Of a DNA stretch of 37,211 nucleotides, positions 22,924-30,291 are shown in pieces. Source of the stretch: an uncultured Oscillospiraceae bacterium (GTDB taxonomy: Bacteria; Bacillota; Clostridia; Oscillospirales; Oscillospiraceae); the NCBI GenBank assembly GCA_910579725.1, contig CAJTUD010000027.1:1-37211 (forward strand), in the 5' to 3' direction. Made by a program: the position numbers and the translations under genes. Position 1 is the stretch's first letter, and each line of letters begins with the position of its first letter. The notes below the pieces were generated by a model. It saw only the letters and a program-made list of their open reading frames with translations, was not told the origin of the DNA and did not search any database.

Positions 22924-24804
22924 ATGGAAAAGAAAAAGGATCTCCGCCAATCCCTGGCGGCAAAATGCCTCGCCATTCTCCTCTTTTTTGCCGCTGCAGC
23001 CGGGGCGGTGGTGGGCACTTGTGCCGTTGCCTACATCAGCTGCGGCTACGGTACCGCCGGCTCCTTTCAAGACGATCCCCTGTGCAAAACGGCAATGGAG
23101 GATGTGATGGAGCTGGCCCTTTGCTATGCCATCAGCGAAAACGAAAATTACGACTACTATCATTGGAGCGCTGAATTTGAACTGGAGCGGGCCGGAGGCT
23201 TCTCCGCACAGGTATTTGACCAGAGCGGCGCACTGGTGGGCAGCTGGGGCGAGATTCCCGGCGGGGACCAGACGCTCTGCCGTATGGAGCAGACCCGGCG
23301 GTGGGATGACGAGTCCTTTACCGTCAAAGGATACGTCTCCACCGAGCTGCCTGCGGGAAGCAACTTTGCTGTGCGGTTCGGCCTGTACCGCATTCTCCGC
23401 GCACTTCCCTTCGGAATAACAGTGGTGCTGACGGTGCTGCTGTACGCGGTGGCGCTGGGGGCGCTGGTGTTCCTTTTCTGTGCCGCGGGGCACAAGGCGG
23501 GCCGGGAGGGCATCTCGCTGAACTGGCAGGACCGCATTCCACTGGATCTGTATTTGTGCATTGCCGTAAGTGCATACTGCATTGCCATGCTTCCGGCGAT
23601 CAACGGGAACGGAGCACCAATCGCGCTGGAAATTGCCACGCTGTCCCTGTCCGTCTTCTGCTGTGTGGGGCTGGTTCTGACCGCAATGCTGACTCTGGCC
23701 ACCCGGTTCAAAAAAGGCAAGTGGTGGCGCAACACCATCTGCTGGCGTCTGTGCCGGTGGTGTGTCCGGATGTGGCGGCGGTGCTGGCGGGCGATGATGG
23801 AAATGGTACGAATTCTGCCCATGACATGGCGGATGGTTCTGAGCACTCTGTGTATTTTGGGCGGACAGTCTGTTCTGGTCCTGCTGTTTCTGGAGAGCGG
23901 GGGATCTTTTTTCTTTTTCCTGATTACCGCTGTGCTGGACACGACTTTGGTGATATGCGCTGCATGGATTACTTTTCAGCTGCAAAAGGTCCGGGACATG
24001 GGTTCCGCCTTGGCTGCGGGGGATCTGGATGCCCAGTTGGACACTGAGAAGATGTATTTTGACGTGAAGCGCCACGCGGAGGATTTAAACGCCATCGGCG
24101 TTGGTATGAATAAGGCCGTGGAGCAGCGGCTGAAGAGTGAGCGGCTGAAGACAGAGCTCATCACCAATGTCTCCCACGACATTAAAACGCCCCTTACCAG
24201 CATTGTCAACTATGTGGACCTGCTGAAAAAGCAGGATCTTCCTCCTGCCGCCCAGGAATATCTGACAGTGCTGGACCGTCAGTCCCACCGGCTGAAGAAG
24301 CTGACCGAGGACCTGGTGGAGGCCAGTAAGGCATCCACCGGCAATATCACTGTGGAACTGGAACCCATTGTGGTGAATGAAATTATCCATCAGGCTATCG
24401 GCGATTATGACGAAAAGCTTGCGGCAGGGAGACTGGAGGTGATTGTCAACACCTACGAAGGCAACCTGATGGCCCTGGCGGACGGACGGCTGCTGTGGCG
24501 GGTGCTGGACAATCTGCTGAACAACGTGTGCAAATACGCCCTGGCAGGAACCCGGGTCTACGTGGATCTGGGCGTCAGAGACGGGCGGGTGTATCTTTCC
24601 ATCAAGAACATTTCCCGGGACCCGCTGAATGTTTCCGCAGATGAACTGATGGAGCGCTTCGTCCGGGGAGACGATTCCCGGCATACCGAGGGCAGCGGCT
24701 TGGGACTGAATATTGCCAGAAGCTTCATGGATCTTATGGGCGGCGGTTTCACGCTGTACGTGGACGGCGACCTGTTCAAGGCGGAGCTTTCCCTGCGGGC
24801 ATAA
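22924..24804 (+). CDS. Membrane sensor histidine kinase
   Basis: A 626-residue kinase paired with the response regulator. A first membrane segment (about residues 14-40) and an extracytoplasmic sensing region of roughly 110 residues precede a cluster of about five membrane helices (roughly 155-355). A HAMP-like linker leads to the dimerisation domain with phospho-accepting His in TNVSHDIKTPLTSIVNYVD (near residue 418). The ATPase domain has N box DNLLNNVCKYAL and G box GSGLGLNIARSFMDLMGG. The multi-helix membrane part recalls kinases that sense envelope or antimicrobial peptide stress, but the signal is unknown. I prefer the ATG at 22924 over the GTG at 22915 because AAAGAGG is then properly spaced. 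Confidence 0.93.
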   Translation: MEKKKDLRQSLAAKCLAILLFFAAAAGAVVGTCAVAYISCGYGTAGSFQDDPLCKTAMEDVMELALCYAISENENYDYYHWSAEFELERAGGFSAQVFDQSGALVGSWGEIPGGDQTLCRMEQTRRWDDESFTVKGYVSTELPAGSNFAVRFGLYRILRALPFGITVVLTVLLYAVALGALVFLFCAAGHKAGREGISLNWQDRIPLDLYLCIAVSAYCIAMLPAINGNGAPIALEIATLSLSVFCCVGLVLTAMLTLATRFKKGKWWRNTICWRLCRWCVRMWRRCWRAMMEMVRILPMTWRMVLSTLCILGGQSVLVLLFLESGGSFFFFLITAVLDTTLVICAAWITFQLQKVRDMGSALAAGDLDAQLDTEKMYFDVKRHAEDLNAIGVGMNKAVEQRLKSERLKTELITNVSHDIKTPLTSIVNYVDLLKKQDLPPAAQEYLTVLDRQSHRLKKLTEDLVEASKASTGNITVELEPIVVNEIIHQAIGDYDEKLAAGRLEVIVNTYEGNLMALADGRLLWRVLDNLLNNVCKYALAGTRVYVDLGVRDGRVYLSIKNISRDPLNVSADELMERFVRGDDSRHTEGSGLGLNIARSFMDLMGGGFTLYVDGDLFKAELSLRA

Positions 24805-24957
24805 ACGGCGCTGGCGGAACGACAGAAAATTTTAAAATTTTTTGCAAAATGTCAAGACTAAATTACAAAAAATTATAAAAAGTTTTTAATAGCCCTAAAA
24901 ACGGGGGTCCCGCTCCAGGTGGGATCCCCGTTTTCCTCGCCTCCACGGCGCTGGCGG
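24805..24957 (+). repeat. Pair of 13-base direct repeats at the host/prophage transition
   Basis: ACGGCGCTGGCGG occurs at 24805-24817, right after the kinase stop, and again at 24945-24957. Between the copies lie very AT-rich DNA and a terminator. The repeats may be chance in GC-rich DNA, or may bracket a small insertion near the prophage edge. Confidence 0.4.
24897..24934 (+). terminator. Terminator after the two-component system
   Basis: Arms at 24897-24910 and 24921-24934 pair over 14 bases with one wobble, and the right arm ends in TTTT. The A-run in the left arm makes it usable in both directions. Confidence 0.75.
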
Positions 24958-25031
24958 TGCAAAAATGGCGCAAAGAATTGGCCGGCTCCCCTGGGCGGTT
25001 CCGGCCTGGTCGTTTTCCCGTGTTCAGCTGG

Positions 25032-26081
25032 TCAGGCCGCCACGGTCATGTATTCGTCATAAAGCATTTGCGGCGTTTTCCACCCCAGGATCCGGCGCGG
25101 ATAGTTTGCCAGCCACTCCTCCACCTCCGCCACCTCCGCCGCGCTCACATTGTCGAAGTTGGTCCCCTTTGGAAAAAACCGCCTTATGATCCGGTTCATG
25201 TTTTCATTGCTACCCCGCTCATAGGCAGAATATGGGTGGCAATAAAAAATCTTTGTGCGCGGTTTCCTGGCCCGCTTGGATCTCTCCATCCCCTCGCAGT
25301 CCTGGAACTCGCACCCATTATCCACGGTGATGGACCGGAAAACCTCCCGGAATTTTGCCCCCATGCGGCGCTCCATGCGGTCCAGCGCCCGGACCACGCT
25401 TTCCATGGTATGATCAGGCACCCGGACGATCACGGGGTAACGTGTCAGCCGCTCGGTCAGCACCACTAGGGCCGCCTTGCTGCCCTTGCACCCCATAACG
25501 CTGTCCATTTCCCAGTTTCCGAAAGTTTCCCGGCTGTTGATCTCCTCCGGGCGCTGTTCGATGGTGTCCCCCTTGGCCGGTCTGGCCCGGTTATTGTCGC
25601 CCGCTTTTCGCCCCTCGTTCCGCCGTCCCCCCTTATACAGCAGATCCGCCTCGGTCAAGTTCAGGAAAATGTCCCCCCGATAAATCCAGTTGTAAAGGGT
25701 GGTTTCACAGATTTCTGTATCAAAATTTTTCCCGTCAATCTGGATCTGTGCCAGTGCCGCACCGGGGGACCGCTTTTTATTTATGATCTGGTCCTCGATG
25801 TACTCCACAAAAGCAAAATCTTTCCCCAGCTTAATGTCCGGCCCTTTTGCCCTCAAATTTTCCTGGTATTTCCGCTCCGCCACGTCCGCGCAGTATCTTT
25901 CCACAAATTCGTATTCGCTGGTCTGCTGAACGCACATTCCCCGCGCAATCTCATTATAGATCGTTTTCTTGCATACCCCTAATTCCTGCGCAATCGCCGC
26001 CGGTTTTGCCCCGGTCCGCAGGGCGCCCTCTATTTTCAGCCGTTGCTCCCACCTGATATGTTTATATCCCTTGTAATTCAT
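25032..26081 (-). CDS. IS30-family DDE transposase, possible phage transposase
   Basis: A 349-residue transposase. An N-terminal helix-turn-helix (IAQELGVCKKTIYNEI) is typical of IS30, and the DDE catalytic domain shows WEMDSVMG (first Asp), TVDNGCEF (second Asp) and YERGSNENMNRIIRRFFPKG (Glu). I do not find clear IS30 inverted repeats hugging the gene. It sits at the prophage edge beside the repressor gene, in the place an integrase would take, so it may mobilise the phage by transposition rather than be a passenger insertion sequence. A terminator hairpin separates it from the xre gene upstream. Confidence 0.9.
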   Translation of the reverse strand: MNYKGYKHIRWEQRLKIEGALRTGAKPAAIAQELGVCKKTIYNEIARGMCVQQTSEYEFVERYCADVAERKYQENLRAKGPDIKLGKDFAFVEYIEDQIINKKRSPGAALAQIQIDGKNFDTEICETTLYNWIYRGDIFLNLTEADLLYKGGRRNEGRKAGDNNRARPAKGDTIEQRPEEINSRETFGNWEMDSVMGCKGSKAALVVLTERLTRYPVIVRVPDHTMESVVRALDRMERRMGAKFREVFRSITVDNGCEFQDCEGMERSKRARKPRTKIFYCHPYSAYERGSNENMNRIIRRFFPKGTNFDNVSAAEVAEVEEWLANYPRRILGWKTPQMLYDEYMTVAA

Positions 26082-26104
26082 AGCAGCCTCCTTTTAGCAT
26101 GACA

Positions 26105-26135
26105 AAACCGGCGCGGTGCAATACCACGCCGGTTT
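26105..26135 (-). terminator. Terminator after the XRE repressor gene
   Basis: A 9-base stem (26105-26113 with 26127-26135) is followed on the minus strand by TTTTG and abuts the xre stop codon. It would insulate or attenuate transcription into the transposase. Confidence 0.6.
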
Positions 26136-26377
26136 CACTCTCTCCCCAGCAGCCACAACACGGAAACCTCCAAAATATCCGCTATGGTGGTCACTTCATA
26201 ATCTGCCACATACCTGCTGCCGCTCTCGATCCTGCTTATGCTGTCCCGCTCCATCGGGATCCCGATCAGTTGTAATTGTCTGCATAAATCAGACTGTGAA
26301 AAGCGTTTCGCCAGGCGGGCCAGCCTTATGCGATCACCACAAATATTTCTTTTTCCGTGAAATGTGTATGCCCTCAT
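26135..26377 (-). CDS. XRE-family HTH regulator (phage)
   Basis: An 80-residue protein that is essentially one helix-turn-helix domain: RIRLARLAKRFSQSDLCRQL, then ERDSISRIESGSRYVADYEV and ADILEVSVLWLLG at the end. Small solo XRE proteins serve as Cro- or CI-like switches in temperate phages. It lies between the transposase and the ribbon-helix-helix gene on the leftward side of the control region. It is one of two candidates for binding the ATCTAACGTTAGAT operators. The ribosome binding site is GGAGG about seven bases before the ATG. Confidence 0.88.
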   Translation of the reverse strand: MRAYTFHGKRNICGDRIRLARLAKRFSQSDLCRQLQLIGIPMERDSISRIESGSRYVADYEVTTIADILEVSVLWLLGRE

Positions 26378-26521
26378 GGTATCCTCCAGCCGCCGAAATA
26401 ACCAACGCTTTTCTTGATATTACCACGGATTTTTCAATAAACCCGCTGAAATATCCAGCATTTGAAAAAATAGTTGTTTCGGGTTATGGAGGAGGGCCGA
26501 AAGTGTCCCGGCCCCTCCCGT

Positions 26522-26743
26522 TTATTCCTCTGTCATTTCCTCCCCCAGCACCTCCGCCGCCAGTTTGTCCATGGCCTGCTCCATAAATCTGTTTAAGCTG
26601 CACCCCATGGCGTCCGCCGCCGCCTTGTACCGGCTTTTCTTCCCTTGCTTTACATATCCGTTTATCCGATCATAGGCTTTTTCGTTAAATTCGCGCTTGT
26701 AGTCCGTGGCGCTCATACCGTTTTCCTTTTTGGGTCTACCCAT
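26522..26743 (-). CDS. Ribbon-helix-helix (Arc-like) DNA-binding protein
   Basis: A protein of 73 residues from the ATG at 26743; a GTG nine bases upstream is the alternative, but GAGGTG is better spaced for the ATG. The pattern GRPKKE, then a short strand, then KQGKKSRYKAAADAMGCSLN and FMEQAMDKLAAE fits the ribbon-helix-helix fold of Arc-type repressors. It is the first leftward gene beside the operator cluster and faces the rightward early promoter. Ribbon-helix-helix dimers often bind repeated short palindromes cooperatively, as seen here, so it is a good candidate repressor; this is inference. Confidence 0.78.
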   Translation of the reverse strand: MGRPKKENGMSATDYKREFNEKAYDRINGYVKQGKKSRYKAAADAMGCSLNRFMEQAMDKLAAEVLGEEMTEE

Positions 26744-26785
26744 TTTAATCACCTCACCGTCATTTTACCACATTCCTTTGTTTTT

Positions 26786-26868
26786 ATCTACTGTTAGATT
26801 TCAATAAAAATCTAACGTTAGATTTGTTTACTTTGCCGCTTGTTTTCATCTAACGTTAGATGTATAAT
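26786..26868 (+). promoter_or_regulatory. Operator/promoter module 1 of the prophage
   Basis: Three copies of a 14-base palindrome lie at 26786-26799 (two mismatches), 26810-26823 (perfect ATCTAACGTTAGAT) and 26848-26861 (perfect). The third sits exactly between TTGTTT (26840-26845) and TATAAT (26863-26868), spacer 17, so a bound repressor would block this rightward promoter. The same design recurs at 27802-27883. Confidence 0.8.
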
Positions 26869-27008
26869 ATAGACAGTTCAAGGGAAACACAGCCGCCCGG
26901 CTGCCGGGGCGTAGAGTACGGCAGCGGTCAACCTCCCGAACCAATACGGAAAGGGCACCGACACGGACCACACCACACACCACCCGTCATTTTATGGAGG
27001 TTTTGAAT

Positions 27009-27551
27009 ATGTTTACTTTTGAAATCGGCAAGAAATACTTTGACACCAGCGCCTGCGATCATAATTGTGTTTTCGTCATTGAAATCACGAAACGCACGGC
27101 CAAAACCGTTACTTTCCTGCGGAACGGGAAAGAGCGCCGGGCGAAGATCCACACGGACGATCAGGGGGAATATATCATCCCGGAACGGTACAGCATGGCC
27201 CCCGTGTTTCGGGCCAGCCGAGAGTATGAGGAAGCCCCCGTGGAGGAGGCCCCCGCCGCCCCGGACCCTCTGGCCGCCTATATGCCCCAGGTCCCCCAGG
27301 CTGCGCCCCAGCCCGCCATGGTCATGGTTGGCCAGCCCGTCCTCTGTGACTGCGGGGCCATGTTCCCCCAGGTTGGCGGCGTCATTATCGGCTTTGTGGA
27401 GAAAGAGGCCACGCGCTGGACCCCCGCCGCCACCATGGCCGTGATCCGGTGGGCGGACGGACGCCAGGACTTCCACAAACTTTCTGACATTCACCCCCAG
27501 GGGTGGCGCAGTCAGAACGGTAGCGGCCTGGGCGTGTTCTTTGCCCGCTAA
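27009..27551 (+). CDS. Phage early protein of unknown function
   Basis: A 180-residue product of the first rightward promoter. I start it at the ATG at 27009 because TGGAGG (26995-27000) is eight bases upstream; an in-frame ATG at 26994 lacks a site. The N-terminal half looks like a small beta-rich domain (TAKTVTFLRNGKERRAKI), followed by a Pro/Ala/Glu-rich linker (about residues 80-108). A C-terminal domain has CDCGAMF and WADGRQDFHKLSDIHPQGWR. I do not recognise the family. The 130-base leader before it has no other gene. Confidence 0.75.
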   Translation: MFTFEIGKKYFDTSACDHNCVFVIEITKRTAKTVTFLRNGKERRAKIHTDDQGEYIIPERYSMAPVFRASREYEEAPVEEAPAAPDPLAAYMPQVPQAAPQPAMVMVGQPVLCDCGAMFPQVGGVIIGFVEKEATRWTPAATMAVIRWADGRQDFHKLSDIHPQGWRSQNGSGLGVFFAR

Positions 27552-27604
27552 AATCATATAGCCGGGCCGGGCGGCTACTTCCCGGCAGAAAGGAACGGTA
27601 CAGC

Positions 27605-27766
27605 ATGAAAAAGCGTTATTATAAGGTCGTGGCCACAGTTACCGACGGGGCGCGGGTGTGGGACGTTGTGATTTATTCCCACTATGAAAGTATAGAGGAG
27701 GCACAGGCCGGAATTGACAGGTTTGCCTCCCACGGCTACAACATTTTGAAAACCTGGATTGAATAA
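27605..27766 (+). CDS. Small phage protein of unknown function
   Basis: A 53-residue frame starting KKRYYKVVATVTDG and ending NILKTWIE. It shows alternating strands and one helix (ESIEEAQAGIDRFA), like a small single-domain protein. AAAGGA lies upstream of the ATG, and a terminator follows eight bases after the fragment's end. It is in the same early unit as the preceding gene. No family recognised. Confidence 0.7.
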   Translation: MKKRYYKVVATVTDGARVWDVVIYSHYESIEEAQAGIDRFASHGYNILKTWIE

Positions 27767-27771
27767 ACGCA

Positions 27772-27795
27772 CCCCGGCCAGCTACCTGGCCGGGG
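27772..27795 (+). terminator. Terminator ending early unit 1
   Basis: A perfect 10-base GC-rich stem (27772-27781 with 27786-27795) around CTAC is followed by CTTTAT. It closes the first early unit just before the second operator module. Confidence 0.75.
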
Positions 27796-27801
27796 CTTTA
27801 T

Positions 27802-27883
27802 ATCTAACGTCAGATTATATAAAATTCTAACGTTAGATTTGTTCATTTTACCACTTGTTTTAATCTAACGTTAGATGTATAAT
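27802..27883 (+). promoter_or_regulatory. Operator/promoter module 2 of the prophage
   Basis: Palindromes lie at 27802-27815 (one mismatch), 27825-27838 (one mismatch) and 27863-27876 (perfect ATCTAACGTTAGAT). TTGTTT (27855-27860) and TATAAT (27878-27883) flank the third copy with a 17-base spacer. Spacing between sites (23 and 38) is almost that of module 1 (24 and 38), and the bases after the -10 box (ATAGACAGTTCAAG) are the same in both. It drives the second set of small genes. Confidence 0.8.
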
Positions 27884-27916
27884 ATAGACAGTTCAAGAGG
27901 AAAGGGGGTGGTTAAG

Positions 27917-28051
27917 ATGGCCAATAAAAAGCGCCGTAGGCGCAAGCCCACGGCGCAGCCCAAAAGAATGGAAAGTCTTGCGGACAACATTCTGGCGGGC
28001 GTGATCTCCGGCCTGGTGGTTCTGGCAATTCAAAAATTGCTGAACTGGTAA
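27917..28051 (+). CDS. Small basic single-pass membrane protein (phage)
   Basis: A 44-residue protein with a strongly basic start (NKKRRRRKPTAQPKR), a short polar helix and one membrane segment (NILAGVISGLVVLAIQKLL). The positive N-terminus predicts it stays in the cytoplasm. A rich ribosome binding site (AGGAAAGGGGG) precedes the ATG, and it is the first gene after promoter module 2. Possible roles include immunity, exclusion or membrane anchoring of a phage product; none can be shown. Confidence 0.7.
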   Translation: MANKKRRRRKPTAQPKRMESLADNILAGVISGLVVLAIQKLLNW

Positions 28052-28061
28052 AAGGCCAGGG

Positions 28062-28089
28062 GGGTGTGGGGTCCCGAAACCCCACACCC
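28062..28089 (+). terminator. Hairpin in the early unit 2 transcript
   Basis: A perfect 11-base stem (28062-28072 with 28079-28089) with a 6-base loop lies just after the 44-residue gene. No T-run follows, so it is more likely an RNA stabiliser or partial attenuator than a full terminator. Confidence 0.45.
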
Positions 28090-28135
28090 TCACTATAAAA
28101 CAATCAACATTCATTGTCAATAGGAGGGCGCAAGA

Positions 28136-28243
28136 ATGAAATTTTTAATTTCCCTGGCCATTTTCGTGGCCGTGTTCGTCCCGGTCAAATACGGGATCCG
28201 GGCGGTCCGTCGGTATCTCAATAATAGGAGGGGTCAAAAGTGA
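28136..28243 (+). CDS. Very small membrane protein (phage)
   Basis: A 35-residue protein with one membrane segment (KFLISLAIFVAVFVPVKYG) and a basic tail (RAVRRYLNNRRGQK). TAGGAGGG is well placed before the ATG, and its stop overlaps the next start (GTGA), which strongly supports real translation despite its size. The basic C-terminus predicts an outside-in N-terminus. Function unknown. Confidence 0.7.
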   Translation: MKFLISLAIFVAVFVPVKYGIRAVRRYLNNRRGQK

Positions 28244-28464
28244 AAACGCCGGAATTGATGGCGCGGGAAACGCTGAAAAACTCCAGCCTGGAAAAGCTGC
28301 TTGATTTATGGGAACTCACCGACAAAATGAACGGCCCGCAGGTTCCCACCGTGCGCGGGTGGTTGATGGACGAAATAGAGCGGCGAAACCTGGACGGGTT
28401 CGACGCATGGCTGGACCAGGACAGCCCGGAAGATCAGGACCTCCGCCGCTATGTCCTGGCCTGA
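28240..28464 (+). CDS. Small phage protein of unknown function
   Basis: A 74-residue acidic, helical protein starting at GTG. TAGGAGG precedes it, inside the end of the upstream 35-residue gene. The segment SLEKLLDLWELTDKMNGPQV followed by VRGWLMDEIERRN resembles small proteins seen in clostridial prophages and conjugative elements, but I cannot name a function. It is the last rightward gene; the late block converges on it. Confidence 0.75.
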   Translation: MKTPELMARETLKNSSLEKLLDLWELTDKMNGPQVPTVRGWLMDEIERRNLDGFDAWLDQDSPEDQDLRRYVLA

Positions 28465-28470
28465 TACAAA

Positions 28471-28497
28471 GGACCCCCGGCACCGTGCCGGGGGTCC
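28471..28497. terminator. Bidirectional terminator between early and late units
   Basis: A perfect 12-base stem (28471-28482 with 28486-28497) with loop CCG lies between the convergent 74-residue gene and the holin-like gene. Confidence 0.8.
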
Positions 28498-28502
28498 TCG
28501 CT

Positions 28503-28838
28503 TTACTCTTTCCGGTTCTCCAGACGGGTGATCTGCTCCAGCATTTGCCGGAATTTATCCCACCCAAACATGGCCGCAAAGGCCACGAAAAAGCCCAGGC
28601 CGATGGCGGCGGCCACCATGTACCAGACAATGTGGACGGCCAGGATCCGGCACACGGCGAAAAACGCCAGCAGGGTCACGGCCATGGCCACGATAAAGGC
28701 CAGCAGGTTGGTGGGCACCTTGTCCCAGGTCAGTTTCTTGACCACCTCCACAATGATATTGGTGATCACCATAAGGATCAGCACCGCCAGCAGGATGGCC
28801 GAAAGAACGGCGGGAATGTACTGCAGAATGGTTTCCAT
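28503..28838 (-). CDS. Putative phage holin
   Basis: A 111-residue membrane protein with about three hydrophobic helices (around residues 10-35, 45-68 and 72-92) and a charged cytosolic tail (WDKFRQMLEQITRLENRKE). It directly follows the endolysin gene on the late strand, the usual holin place. GGGAGG precedes the ATG. No named holin family is recognised, so the call rests on topology and position. Confidence 0.6.
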   Translation of the reverse strand: METILQYIPAVLSAILLAVLILMVITNIIVEVVKKLTWDKVPTNLLAFIVAMAVTLLAFFAVCRILAVHIVWYMVAAAIGLGFFVAFAAMFGWDKFRQMLEQITRLENRKE

Positions 28839-28859
28839 GGTTATGTCCTCCCTAAATTT

Positions 28860-29861
28860 TTATTTCACAGCCCCGCCCAGGGCGCACAGCAGCGCGTCCA
28901 GGCTGGGGAATGTGCTGTAATTGGCCAGCCAATAGTCCGGCGTGTCGATCACGCCAGCGGCCACCAGGGCACCCACGGCGTTGGCCACGGTGCTGGAGCG
29001 CGGCCCGGCCTTGGTGATCTTCTCCGCCGCCTTGACCAGCAGGCGGTCCAAATACTTGACCTTGCCGGACGCGGCGGCCTGCTGCCAGTAGTCCGGGGAG
29101 TTAATCACGCCCAGCCGGGCCAGCTTGGCCACAGCTGCCGCCGCCTCGGTCAAATAGATCACCTGCCCCACCCGGATCAGGTTCTTATTTTTGATCCCGT
29201 TGATGGCCGCCAGGGCGTCCACAGTGGTGCCGTAGCGGGCCGCGATCTTGCCCAGGGTATCACCCGCCACAACGGTGTGGGCGGTGCCCTTGGCCGCGCT
29301 GGAGGCCCCCGTGGTGCCCGGCGTGGTGCTGGTGGTGGTCCCGCCCATTTTCTTGGCGATTGCCGCAAAGTCAGGGCAGATAAACCCGCGAATATACCGG
29401 CCATTGATGGCCATGGTCCGCTTGCCCACCTTGCCGCCGCTCATGTTTCCCTCTGTGACCACAAAGGACCCGGCGGAAACCTTGGTCACGATCCCGATAT
29501 GGTCCCCGGCCCCGGTGCAATCGCCCACGCCGTTGTCCTGCCAGTCATACACGCAGGCGTCCCCGATCTTGGGCGTGTGGGCGTCGTTCTCCACCCAAAT
29601 TCCCAGCTTTTTGGCCACAATGGTGTATTTCTCCACGCCGCACTCTGTCCCGGTGTACTTTGCGATCCCGGCCCGGATATAGGCCGCGCTCACCGTGGTG
29701 GCACAATAGGCGTCTTTCACCTGGACCTTGTACCCCCGCGCCAGGGGGCGGTAATTGTTGTATACCTCCAAAATGTCCAGGTGCTTGGCGCTGCCCTTGG
29801 TGGCCCCCACCCATGCGTTGATGGTGTCCGCCACTTTCTGGCGCAGTTGGTTCTCTGTCAT
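28860..29861 (-). CDS. Endolysin: CHAP-like amidase/peptidase with LysM and C-terminal repeats
   Basis: A 333-residue cell-wall hydrolase that would open peptidoglycan at the end of infection. The N-terminal cysteine-peptidase domain (about 1-165) resembles CHAP/NlpC-P60: Cys53 in KDAYCATTVSAAYI, His121 in GAGDHIGIV and Asn139 form the likely catalytic set. A Thr/Ser-rich linker precedes a LysM domain (about 194-237, HTVVAGDTLGKIAARYG). Two related segments follow, each containing GVI(N/D)(S/T)PDYW (about 251-259 and 303-311), probably a second wall-binding unit. No signal peptide is seen, so release through a holin is expected. Confidence 0.88.
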   Translation of the reverse strand: MTENQLRQKVADTINAWVGATKGSAKHLDILEVYNNYRPLARGYKVQVKDAYCATTVSAAYIRAGIAKYTGTECGVEKYTIVAKKLGIWVENDAHTPKIGDACVYDWQDNGVGDCTGAGDHIGIVTKVSAGSFVVTEGNMSGGKVGKRTMAINGRYIRGFICPDFAAIAKKMGGTTTSTTPGTTGASSAAKGTAHTVVAGDTLGKIAARYGTTVDALAAINGIKNKNLIRVGQVIYLTEAAAAVAKLARLGVINSPDYWQQAAASGKVKYLDRLLVKAAEKITKAGPRSSTVANAVGALVAAGVIDTPDYWLANYSTFPSLDALLCALGGAVK

Positions 29862-29877
29862 TTGTATGCTGCCTCCC

Positions 29878-30291
29878 TTACAGGCCCACGTCCGGGGGTT
29901 CCTCCCGCTCGGTGGGCGGGTCCATGGTCGCGGCCCGGGGGCCGCTCCCGTTTGTTTTGGCGGCCTCCGCCGCCTTTTCCTTGCTGGTCTTTATCCAGCC
30001 CATGACGCCGTTTTCAATCCCGCAGACGCCGAACACGCAGGCGGTCAGGGTGGCCGGTTCGCTCCCTGTATGCCAGAACACGGCCAGCGCGGCCACCGTG
30101 TAGGCCACCAGGATCACCGCCTCCAGGATCAGCACCTTGTCCATGACGCCCATTTTTCCCTTGTCCCCGCCACCGTCCGGCTGGAGGCGGCGGGGACGGT
30201 ACAGGCGCGGCCCCACGATCCGGCACAGCAGAACGCCCAGGGCGGTCCCTGCGGCCATGGCCAGCGCGGCCACCACCACGGTGCCGGTCAT
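29878..30291 (-). CDS. Small membrane protein of the lysis region
   Basis: A 137-residue protein. I start it at the ATG at 30291, overlapping the upstream stop as ATGA; the frame is open farther upstream but runs inside the neighbouring gene. Two hydrophobic segments (TVVVAALAMAAGTALGVLL and KVLILEAVILVAYTVAALAV) are joined by a basic loop, and the tail is charged and proline-rich. Its place between the XhlA-like gene and the endolysin suggests a holin or holin regulator, but this is not provable here. Confidence 0.65.
   Translation of the reverse strand: MTGTVVVAALAMAAGTALGVLLCRIVGPRLYRPRRLQPDGGGDKGKMGVMDKVLILEAVILVAYTVAALAVFWHTGSEPATLTACVFGVCGIENGVMGWIKTSKEKAAEAAKTNGSGPRAATMDPPTEREEPPDVGL

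Noticed and set aside
28308..30005. 565-codon plus-strand frame antisense to the holin and endolysin
   Set aside because: It is a codon-bias shadow in GC-rich DNA; the opposite strand encodes clear CHAP/LysM and membrane proteins.
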